A stretch of 5,749 bases of DNA, taken from an uncultured bacterium (GTDB taxonomy: Bacteria > Verrucomicrobiota > Kiritimatiellia > CAIKKV01 > CAITUY01). Shown piece by piece: positions 1-5,299 of this stretch. Below the pieces are notes generated by a model that was not told where the DNA came from, did not search any database, and worked only from the letters and a program-made list of their open reading frames with translations. The stretch is from contig CAIZMS010000316.1 in assembly GCA_903934155.1 (NCBI GenBank), positions 1 through 5,749 of the forward strand, given 5' to 3'. Each line of letters opens with the position of its first letter. Within the stretch, counting starts at the first letter, position 1. Position numbers and translations under genes: made by a program.

Positions 1-128
1 ACTTTGCCGGGAATGATCGAGCCTTCAGCGAACGTTTTGAGGGTTTCTTCGTACATCTGAGACATCTGGGCCCTTACGGCGTCTTCGACAACCACCGGCG
101 CAGCGCTCTTCTTGTGCTTTTTAGCCAT
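1..128 (-). CDS. rpsA: 30S ribosomal protein S1, N-terminal fragment (runs off left edge)
   Basis: The reverse strand from the ATG at 128-126 reads 42 codons plus 2 bases and stays open to the window edge. The peptide begins MAKKHKKSAAP and continues with MSQMYEETLKTFAEGSIIPGK. The stretch YEETLKTFAEGSIIPGKV is the usual entry into the first S1 (OB-fold) domain of ribosomal protein S1, where 'EGSIVxGxV' is typical. A short lysine-rich tail of about 20 residues precedes it. S1 binds mRNA on the small ribosomal subunit and helps initiation on weakly structured or SD-poor messages. Only the extreme N-terminus is visible, so the number of S1 repeats cannot be judged. There is no strong SD upstream: the bases before ATG are A/T-rich with only AAGATAAG. 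The call rests on a short but characteristic stretch; another multi-S1-domain protein is the main alternative. Confidence 0.8.
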   Translation of the reverse strand, partial: MAKKHKKSAAPVVVEDAVRAQMSQMYEETLKTFAEGSIIPGK

Positions 129-310
129 ACAATACTTATCTTGTTGTTATTGACTCAGTTACACGGGCGAGACAGCTCAGGGACACCCCCGAAATAACTA
201 CCCCCCCCGGACTAAGAATCGGGGATAGTCTCGAATAACCCCCTGCGGAGCAAGCAAAAAAGGGGGAAATTAGAGAGTATTTCTTCGACAGCCGTAATGG
301 CCACCCGAGC
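129..310 (-). promoter_or_regulatory. Leader/intergenic region upstream of rpsA
   Basis: This non-coding stretch of 182 bp lies between the kinase stop and the S1 start. It must carry either the rpsA promoter and 5' leader or a read-through segment from the kinase gene. Read on the minus strand it is notably G-tracted: runs of five, eight and five G at 243-239, 208-201 and 190-186. A 5 bp GC stem can form between 205-209 and 220-224 (loop of 10), and a weak AT stem (CAATA 130-134 / TATTG 148-152) sits directly before the ATG. A TCTAAT hexamer at 274-269 resembles a -10 box but has no matching -35. S1 genes in enterobacteria have SD-poor, structured leaders used for autoregulation. Whether that applies here is inference. 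Confidence 0.4.
239..266 (-). terminator. Weak candidate terminator of the histidine kinase gene
   Basis: About 45 nt past the kinase stop, the minus strand can pair CCCCCT (266-261) with AGGGGG (244-239) around a 16-nt loop, followed by TTATT. The stem is short, the loop large and the U-tract poor, so this is at best a weak intrinsic terminator. It is the only terminator-like structure I see between the kinase and rpsA. Confidence 0.22.
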
Positions 311-1441
311 TCAGGTCTTATGGCGTTCTTCGGGCCGGATGGACATGACAGCCACGGCACCGTTATCCGAGGATAAATTCAGGGATCCTTGAAGGGTGTT
401 GGCCACCCAGTCCCGCAAGAGAACCAGTCCCGTCTTGATTCCCTCAAACCGCAGGACTTCAGGGGGATAGCCCGGCCCATCGTCCCGGTATTCGATGACA
501 ATCATCCCCTCCCCCCAATCCGTCCTGACCCCGATTCGCCCCGTGTTCCCGAGGGGGACACCATGAACTATCGTATTGGAGGCCAACTCCGTGAAAACCA
601 GCGCCAAGTGACCTGCCTGGCGGGGCGAAACCTCAACCGGCGAGGACTCGACAACAAGTTCCACGGAACGCCCTGAGGGAAGGCCCTTCAAGACCCCCCG
701 AATAACCTGCTCCGCCAGATCGGAAACCCGCATGGGTGCCCATCGCGATTCGGACAACATCCGATGGGCGTTCAAAAGGCCGTCAATACGCCCCGTCAGG
801 CGGCCAATCACCCTCTCCACATGAGCCCGACTTTCCGCCGGGGCATGCCGCCCCTCCGTCAAAAGCAGGGCCTGGATCACCATCAGGTTGTTTTTGACCC
901 GATGATCAATCTCTTTCATCAGCTCCAGCTTGGAACGGGATTCCTGCTCGGCCTGTTCATGCAACTTCCGCCTCGCCTGGCATTCCTGGAGAAGAATTTC
1001 ATTGGCTCTGGAGATCTCGCTCTGGTTCCTCCTGAGCTTTTCCTGCGCCTCTTCCAGGTGGGTCACCACAGAATTGAAGGCCTTCGAGAAATCCTCCATG
1101 AATTCAGACCGATGCGAGAGATTACCCTGAGCGATCATCTGGGTCTGCCAGGTCAGGTGACGAAGGCTGGTCTGCAGGTTCTTCAAACTACCCGCCGTAA
1201 TCCCCTTGGCCTTGAGCGTAGGGGTCAGATCGCCGGCAGACAAGGCCATCACAAACTTCTGGACCGCCACCAGGGTTGACGCCAATTCACGAAAGTGGGC
1301 GTTTTCACTCACTTCGTAAGGAAGCCCCGCGGGTAGTGCGCCCCGCATTAGGAGTTCGCAAAGCGCCTCAAGCGCTGAATCCACCGTTTCGGACGCCGAG
1401 GGGAATTCACGAACACCGTCACATTGGATCGCATTGCCCAT
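311..1441 (-). CDS. Soluble sensor histidine kinase, HisKA_2 type, with HAMP-like N-terminal region
   Basis: The 376-residue protein autophosphorylates on histidine and passes phosphate to a response regulator not present in this window. The dimerisation/phosphoacceptor block is MKEIDHRVKNNLMVIQALL (175-193), with H180 as the likely acceptor. This HRVKNNL form is diagnostic of the HisKA_2/HWE-like group rather than classical HisKA. The ATPase domain follows: N box ELASNTIVHG (285-294), DDGPG (320-324), and KTGLVLLRDWV (336-346) as the G2-like box. Residues about 60-127 resemble two consecutive HAMP-like units (ALSAGDL at 66-72 and IAQGNL at 103-108). A charged coiled coil (about 128-175) then leads into the kinase. 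No membrane segment or signal peptide is visible, so it should be cytoplasmic. The input signal and residues 1-55 are unrecognised. GAGG lies 11 nt before the ATG. The gene is divergent from lemA. Confidence 0.87.
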   Translation of the reverse strand: MGNAIQCDGVREFPSASETVDSALEALCELLMRGALPAGLPYEVSENAHFRELASTLVAVQKFVMALSAGDLTPTLKAKGITAGSLKNLQTSLRHLTWQTQMIAQGNLSHRSEFMEDFSKAFNSVVTHLEEAQEKLRRNQSEISRANEILLQECQARRKLHEQAEQESRSKLELMKEIDHRVKNNLMVIQALLLTEGRHAPAESRAHVERVIGRLTGRIDGLLNAHRMLSESRWAPMRVSDLAEQVIRGVLKGLPSGRSVELVVESSPVEVSPRQAGHLALVFTELASNTIVHGVPLGNTGRIGVRTDWGEGMIVIEYRDDGPGYPPEVLRFEGIKTGLVLLRDWVANTLQGSLNLSSDNGAVAVMSIRPEERHKT

Positions 1442-1486
1442 AAGTCTGTAAGCCTCATGATCAACTTAATCGTTCACGCTGGCTTC

Positions 1487-1514
1487 ATCATAACGCACCC
1501 CGCTTCAGTGTATA
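1487..1514 (-). promoter_or_regulatory. Possible promoter of the histidine kinase gene
   Basis: On the minus strand TATGAT (1492-1487) matches five of six -10 positions. TATACA (1514-1509), a partial -35 match, lies 16 bp upstream. The start point would be near 1480, giving a leader of roughly 40 nt. This is inspection only, and the -35 is weak. Confidence 0.28.
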
Positions 1515-1536
1515 GTCTTTTTGCTTTTTTTACCTA

Positions 1537-1566
1537 TTGCCCCGCCTCCCCGAAACCGGCTATAAA
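1537..1566 (+). promoter_or_regulatory. Possible promoter of lemA
   Basis: TTGCCC (1537-1542) and TATAAA (1561-1566) are separated by 18 bp, matching four and five of six sigma-70-type consensus positions. Transcription would start near 1573, about 40 nt before the lemA ATG. This also argues that the in-frame upstream TTG at 1537 is not the start codon. An alternative -10-like TATAGT at 1511-1516 lacks a convincing -35. Confidence 0.35.
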
Positions 1567-1595
1567 CACACCCGATGGTTATGTCCTTTAAACCC

Positions 1596-1603
1596 AAGGG
1601 AGA
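1596..1603 (+). promoter_or_regulatory. Ribosome binding site of lemA (decides the start)
   Basis: AAGGGAGA contains GGGAG ending 9 nt before the ATG at 1612. It selects that ATG over the upstream in-frame TTG at 1537, whose 25 extra residues look unlike a signal or membrane sequence and would sit before the hydrophobic helix. Confidence 0.7.
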
Positions 1604-1611
1604 ATGGCATC

Positions 1612-2202
1612 ATGAGTAAATTTATGCTGGTGTTGTTGGCGGTACTGGTGGTGGTGGTCCTGATGGTGATCAGCATTTACAACCGGCTGGTCGCCCTTCG
1701 CAACCGCTTCAAAAATGCTTTTTCGCAAATTGATGTGCAGCTCAAACGACGGTATGACCTGATTCCGAATCTCGTGGAAACCGCCAAGGGCTACATCAAG
1801 CACGAGCGCGAAACCCTGGAAGCCGTGATCGCCGCCCGGAACCAGGCATATGCCGCAAACCAGAAGGCCGCCGCAAACCCGGAGAATGCCCTGGCAATGC
1901 AGGGATTGATGAAGGCCGAAGGGCAGATGGCCGGGGTCCTGGGCCGGTTGATGATGGTGGCCGAGGCCTATCCGGACTTGAAGGCGAATCAGAACATGAT
2001 GCAACTGAGCGAGGAATTGACCTCTACGGAGAACAAAATCTCATTCGCCAGGCAGGCGTATAATGATTCCGTGATGGAATACAACACGGCGCGCGAAACA
2101 TTCCCCAATGTCGTGATCGCCAATAGCTTCGGGTTTGCCGCAGCCACTCTGTTCGAATTGGAGTCGCCCGCCGAAGGCCAGGCCCCCAAAGTGAAGTTCT
2201 AA
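1612..2202 (+). CDS. lemA: LemA family membrane protein
   Basis: The 196-residue protein opens with an N-terminal membrane helix (about residues 4-22, nearly all L/V/I/M), followed by a helical soluble domain. LemA hallmarks are present: YNRLVALRNRFKNAFSQIDVQ (23-43), LKRRYDLIPNLVETAKGY (44-61), YPDLKAN (120-126), LTSTENKISFARQAYND (136-152) and the closing FPNVVIANSFGF. Length and order fit the family. LemA proteins are membrane-anchored four-helix proteins whose biochemical function is not firmly known. Many sit beside an M48 protease or a TPM-domain gene, but neither is adjacent here: the next gene downstream is a convergent DUF502 gene. Codon 1 is the ATG at 1612, chosen for its ribosome binding site and the immediate start of the helix. 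The gene appears monocistronic. Confidence 0.93.
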   Translation: MSKFMLVLLAVLVVVVLMVISIYNRLVALRNRFKNAFSQIDVQLKRRYDLIPNLVETAKGYIKHERETLEAVIAARNQAYAANQKAAANPENALAMQGLMKAEGQMAGVLGRLMMVAEAYPDLKANQNMMQLSEELTSTENKISFARQAYNDSVMEYNTARETFPNVVIANSFGFAAATLFELESPAEGQAPKVKF

Positions 2203-2208
2203 GGCCTG
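2179..2208. terminator. Weak candidate bidirectional terminator at the lemA/DUF502 junction
   Basis: CAGGCC (2179-2184) can pair with GGCCTG (2203-2208) around an 18-nt loop spanning both stop codons, with CTTTCC following on the plus strand. The stem is only 6 bp and the U-tract is poor. It is noted because the two genes overlap tail-to-tail and no other terminator is visible. Confidence 0.2.
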
Positions 2209-2846
2209 CTTTCCTCAGAAAACGGACGGGTCACCAGCGTCTCCGGCGCAATAAAACCGCCCGAAATCAGCATTTTGAAGGCATCCTCAACCGCCATGTC
2301 CGTGACGCGGACATTGCCAATCGGCACCAGGTGAAGAAACCCGGAGGTAGGAAGCGGCGACATCGGAATGAAGATGCGGCCCCATTGCTTTCCATCCTGA
2401 TCAGTCATCGTTCCCGTCAGAAACCCGATGGTCTTGATTCCCGGCATGGGATACTCCACCACGACGACGGATTTGAATGTCTTGTGATTCGGAAGTGAGA
2501 CCGCATCCACCACCTGTTTGGCGGCCGAATAGATGGTCTTGATAACCGGAATACGCAGAATGAGGGATTCCCCGTATCCCAACAACCGCTGCCCCACCAC
2601 GCGCCCGGCCACAATCCCCACCAGCAGGACGAGAATCAGGAAGGCCAGAATGGAAATCACCACCTCCACCCAGTGCGGAAGTTCCCAGGGAAGGAGAGAC
2701 ACCAGTGGCTGCAACACCGACGCCATGGCATTAAATGTGGCCATCACAACCACATAGGTGACCCATACGGGAACCAGAAAAAACAATCCCGAAATCAGTC
2801 TGTTTCTGAAAAAACGCTGCAGGGACGGTTTCATTGGACTTTCCAT
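2199..2846 (-). CDS. DUF502 family membrane protein
   Basis: The 215-residue protein is recognised as DUF502 (the family that includes plant LIKE-COV proteins) by a chain of conserved blocks. These are FFRNRLISGLFFLVPVWVTY (12-31), GQRLLGYGESLILRIPVIKTIYSAAKQV (about 85-112), VVVVEYPMPGIKTIGFLTG (127-145), PTSGFLHLVP (166-175) and MAVEDAFKMLISGG (184-197). Two membrane helices are clear, about 17-40 and 60-82, with a soluble C-terminal part. The family's molecular function is not established. The gene begins 14 bp after nfnB and is probably cotranscribed with it. Its stop codon overlaps the lemA stop by 4 bp on the opposite strand. A second in-frame ATG at 2834 (residue 5) has GGAAAG just upstream and may be the true start, since the first ATG has no SD-like sequence. 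Confidence 0.9.
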   Translation of the reverse strand: MESPMKPSLQRFFRNRLISGLFFLVPVWVTYVVVMATFNAMASVLQPLVSLLPWELPHWVEVVISILAFLILVLLVGIVAGRVVGQRLLGYGESLILRIPVIKTIYSAAKQVVDAVSLPNHKTFKSVVVVEYPMPGIKTIGFLTGTMTDQDGKQWGRIFIPMSPLPTSGFLHLVPIGNVRVTDMAVEDAFKMLISGGFIAPETLVTRPFSEESRP

Positions 2847-2860
2847 TCTTTAAGAATCAT

Positions 2861-4348
2861 TCATTTCAACCGCTCATTGATGGAAGCTGCCGCACGGCGT
2901 CCCTCGCCCATGGCCAGGATAACGGTGGCCGCCCCGAGAACAATATCCCCGCCGGCATAGACCCGGTCAATCGATGTCTTCCCGGTCTCGTCCACAATGA
3001 TGTTGCCCCACTTGGTCGTCTGAAGCCCCTCGGTCGTGCGGGGAATCAGGGGATTGGAATCATTTCCGATCGCCACGATCACCGCGTCGATCTCGTGGAT
3101 GAATTCGCTTCCCTTGACTTCAACCGGCCGCCGCCGGCCGGAGGCATCGGGCTCTCCCAGTTCGTAACGGAGACATTCCAAGGCGGTCACGCAGCCATCC
3201 TTGTCCCCGATCAGGCGCTTGGCATTTTCAAGCAGGTGAAAAATCACGCCCTCCTCCTTGGCATGAGCAAGTTCCTCGATACGGGCGGGCATTTCAACTT
3301 CCGTGCGCCGGTAGATGATATGCACTTCACTGGCCCCGAGGCGCACGGCGGTTCGCGCGGCATCCATGGCCACATTGCCGCCGCCCAGCACCGCCACCCG
3401 TCCGGAACGGGAAATCGGAGTATCGGCCCGACCGAAGTCATACGCCTTCATCAGATTCGCCCGCGTCAGATACTCATTGGCCGAAAACACGCCGACAAGG
3501 TTCTCTCCTTCGATATTCATGAACTTGGGCAACCCGGCCCCCGTTCCGATAAACACGGCATCAAACCCGTCCTCCTCGATCAATGCCTTCAACTTTCGAG
3601 TACGACCGATGACAAAGTTGGTTTTGAGCTCCACACCCATTCCCGTCAAGGCGTCGATTTCCTTCTGCACAATCGCCTTGGGAAGACGAAACTCAGGGAT
3701 CCCGTACACCAGGACACCGCCGGGCTTGTGGAAGGCCTCAAACATGACCACCTGATGTCCCGCGCGCCGCACATCCGCCGCCACCGTAATGCTGGCCGGC
3801 CCGGTGCCGATCACCGCCACCTTTTTTCCGGTCGCAGGCTTGATCGTCGGCGCCACGGCACTCCCGGATTCCCGCTCAAGATCAGCGACAAACCGCTCGA
3901 CCCGCCCGATGGAAACCGCCTTATCCACGCTTTTCAGGGACTTGCCCACGGTACAATGCTCCTGGCACTGGGTTTCCTGAGGACAGACCCGCCCGCATAC
4001 TGCCGGCAACAGGCTGTTTTTCTTGATAATCGAACAGGCCCCTTGAAAATCCCCATCCGCCGCCGCCTTCAAAAATCCGGGAATGTCAATCCGAACCGGG
4101 CATCCCTGCACACAAGGGGCATTCCGGCATTGCAGACAGCGCATGGACTCCAATCGCGCCTGCTCGGGCGTATACCCCAACGCCACTTCCTGGACATTCC
4201 GACGCCGGATCGCGGGATCCTGGGTGGGCATCTCCTGGGCGGTAATGGCGATGCGTTCCTTGGGAGTCAGGGGCGTCGTCCGCTTCACTAGACCTTCCAG
4301 TTCCTGGCGGGCCAGTGCCGCCAGAGTTTCGGGGGATGAGTGGCTCAT
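2861..4348 (-). CDS. nfnB: NfnB-type large subunit of NADH-dependent ferredoxin:NADP+ oxidoreductase (GltD/SudA-like)
   Basis: The 495-residue iron-sulfur flavoprotein belongs to the GltD-like family. The N-terminal ferredoxin-like domain shows two cysteine sets. One is C71-x2-C74-x4-C79-x3-C83. The other is C105 and C118-x3-C122-x5-C128-x3-C132, with E125 in the PQE motif. Together these suit two [4Fe-4S] clusters. The FAD fold starts at VAVIGTGPAS (177-186) and continues with KPGGVLVYGIPEFRLPK (208-224). The pyridine nucleotide fold is VAVLGGGNVAMDAART (318-333) with YRRTEVEMPAR (346-356), typical of NADPH binding. YAGGDIVLGAATVILAMGEGRRAA (464-487) closes the FAD site. In characterised Nfn enzymes the large subunit binds NADPH and passes electrons to ferredoxin. 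Many annotations call such proteins glutamate synthase small chain, but the adjacent nfnA favours Nfn (or sulfide dehydrogenase SudA). The ATG overlaps the nfnA stop as ATGA, and AAGGAAAAGG lies 7 nt upstream. Confidence 0.85.
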   Translation of the reverse strand: MSHSSPETLAALARQELEGLVKRTTPLTPKERIAITAQEMPTQDPAIRRRNVQEVALGYTPEQARLESMRCLQCRNAPCVQGCPVRIDIPGFLKAAADGDFQGACSIIKKNSLLPAVCGRVCPQETQCQEHCTVGKSLKSVDKAVSIGRVERFVADLERESGSAVAPTIKPATGKKVAVIGTGPASITVAADVRRAGHQVVMFEAFHKPGGVLVYGIPEFRLPKAIVQKEIDALTGMGVELKTNFVIGRTRKLKALIEEDGFDAVFIGTGAGLPKFMNIEGENLVGVFSANEYLTRANLMKAYDFGRADTPISRSGRVAVLGGGNVAMDAARTAVRLGASEVHIIYRRTEVEMPARIEELAHAKEEGVIFHLLENAKRLIGDKDGCVTALECLRYELGEPDASGRRRPVEVKGSEFIHEIDAVIVAIGNDSNPLIPRTTEGLQTTKWGNIIVDETGKTSIDRVYAGGDIVLGAATVILAMGEGRRAAASINERLK

Positions 4349-5205
4349 GAGTTAACCTTTTCCTTGGCGCTGAGTTCCGCATTCAAATGACACTGTTCAT
4401 GGGCGTGATCCTCATGTTTCCGGTACGCCTTCAAACGCTGCATCATGTTGTCAAAGTCCACCTGGTGCCCATCGAACTCAGGGCCATCCACACAGACAAA
4501 CTTGGTCTGCCCGCCGACCGTCACCCGGCACCCGCCGCACATCCCGGTCCCGTCAATCATGATGGTATTCAACGACACCATGGTGTGGACCCCGAAAGGA
4601 CGGGTCGCCTCCGCGCAGAATTTCATCATGATTGGCGGCCCGATCGCCACCACCATGTCGGGCTTCGGGATCCGGCCGCACACCTCTTTCAGGGGCTCGG
4701 TCACCAGCGCCTTTCGCCCCAGGGATCCGTCGTCGGTGCAGATGATGAACTCATCGGCTAGGGCGCGCATCTGCTCCTCCAGAATCACCAGGCCCTTCGT
4801 CCGGGCGCCCACGATCACAATGATCCGGTTCCCGGCGGCCTTCATTCCCTTCACAATCGGATGCAGGGGGGCCACCCCGATACCGCCTCCCACACAAACC
4901 ACCGTCCCGAATTTCTCGATATGGGTCGGTTGGCCGAGCGGGCCGAGAACGCTCTGAACGGATTCGCCGACTTGTTTGTCAGCCAGATTATGCGTCGTTT
5001 TCCCAACCGCTTGAAAGATGATGGTAATGGAGCCTTCCACGGGATCGGCATCCGCGATGGTCAGGGGTATCCGCTCCCCGAACTCATTGTCGAGCTGGAG
5101 AATGACGAACTGCCCCGGCAACCGCTCACGGGCAATATACGGCGCATTCAGGCGCATCATGTAAACATCGTCCGACAACTGTGTCCTGGCCAGAATTTTA
5201 TTCAT
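4345..5205 (-). CDS. nfnA: NfnA-type small subunit: FAD/[2Fe-2S] NAD(H)-binding protein (sulfide/dihydroorotate dehydrogenase-like)
   Basis: The 286-residue protein has a ferredoxin reductase-like fold. The FAD motif is ERIPLTIAD (44-52), with GKTT at 68-71. The nucleotide-binding loop VCVGGGIGVAPLHP spans 103-116. Near the C-terminus D218-x4-C223-x2-C226-x11-C238 gives one Asp and three Cys in the positions expected for the [2Fe-2S] cluster of this family; an Asp ligand is reported for characterised Nfn small subunits. In Nfn the small subunit takes NADH at its FAD and works with NfnB to couple NADH, NADPH and ferredoxin, a flavin-based electron bifurcation. The start is well fixed: AAGGA lies 6 nt before the ATG, and an in-frame TGA sits only two codons upstream. 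The stop overlaps the nfnB start by 4 bp, so the two subunits are probably made in equal amounts. SudB-type sulfide dehydrogenase and PyrK-like roles are alternatives; PyrK is disfavoured without a pyrD neighbour. Confidence 0.86.
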   Translation of the reverse strand: MNKILARTQLSDDVYMMRLNAPYIARERLPGQFVILQLDNEFGERIPLTIADADPVEGSITIIFQAVGKTTHNLADKQVGESVQSVLGPLGQPTHIEKFGTVVCVGGGIGVAPLHPIVKGMKAAGNRIIVIVGARTKGLVILEEQMRALADEFIICTDDGSLGRKALVTEPLKEVCGRIPKPDMVVAIGPPIMMKFCAEATRPFGVHTMVSLNTIMIDGTGMCGGCRVTVGGQTKFVCVDGPEFDGHQVDFDNMMQRLKAYRKHEDHAHEQCHLNAELSAKEKVNS

Positions 5206-5252
5206 GAATCATCCTTATTCCGGGTTGAAATGGGTGGGCAGTATGCCACCAC
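5202..5252 (-). CDS. Candidate 16-residue leader peptide upstream of nfnA
   Basis: In the gap before nfnA the minus strand carries AGGAGG (5265-5260), the best SD sequence in the window, 7 nt before a GTG at 5252-5250. The frame reads VVAYCPPISTRNKDDS (first codon GTG, so Met if used) and stops at TGA 5204-5202. That TGA overlaps the nfnA ATG (5205-5203) as ATGA. The frame differs from that of nfnA, so this is not an N-terminal extension. A second GTG follows immediately (5249-5247). The peptide matches nothing I recognise. It could be a translated leader that couples to or regulates nfnA, a vestigial gene end, or chance. Confidence 0.33.
   Translation of the reverse strand: MVAYCPPISTRNKDDS
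5233..5250 (-). promoter_or_regulatory. Hairpin within the nfnA leader
   Basis: The minus strand GGTGGCATACTGCCCACC can fold as GGTGG-CA / TG-CCACC with one bulged C and a TAC loop. It lies just downstream of the candidate leader start and ahead of the nfnA SD (5216-5212). No U-tract follows (CATTTCAACC), so it does not look like an intrinsic terminator. A ribosome on the leader frame would unfold it. Confidence 0.3.
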
Positions 5253-5257
5253 GCGGG

Positions 5258-5266
5258 CTCCTCCTC
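5258..5266 (-). promoter_or_regulatory. Strong Shine-Dalgarno sequence not belonging to nfnA
   Basis: GAGGAGGAG on the minus strand includes a full AGGAGG. It is about 54 nt from the nfnA ATG, too far to serve it, but ideally placed (7 nt) for the GTG at 5252. The nfnA gene has its own AAGGA at 5216-5212. Confidence 0.45.
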
Positions 5267-5299
5267 AACAAAAGACTTCGCACAAACCACAGGTCTACC

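Noticed and set aside
186..243. G-quadruplex on the minus strand
   Set aside because: Only three separate long G runs occur, with loops well beyond the usual length; a four-tract quadruplex needs the 8-G run split. It is kept only as part of the rpsA leader remark.
136..360. A 74-codon minus-strand frame spanning the kinase end and the rpsA leader
   Set aside because: It overlaps the kinase C-terminus in another frame. I see no clear SD and no recognisable motif.
764..1279. A 171-codon plus-strand open frame opposite the histidine kinase
   Set aside because: It is entirely antisense to the kinase core, with no SD or recognisable motif.
1537..1611. A 25-residue N-terminal extension of LemA from TTG 1537
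   Set aside because: The ATG at 1612 has a good SD and starts directly at the membrane helix. The extension overlaps the likely promoter.
1588..2004. A minus-strand open frame opposite lemA
   Set aside because: Its His/Gln-rich translation is a mirror of the Val/Leu/Met codons of lemA, and no gene features support it.
2834..4291. A 485-codon open frame on the plus strand
   Set aside because: It lies antisense to nfnB, whose motifs are unmistakable. The translation is rich in His, Arg, Gly and Pro with no domain pattern, as expected of a codon-bias shadow.
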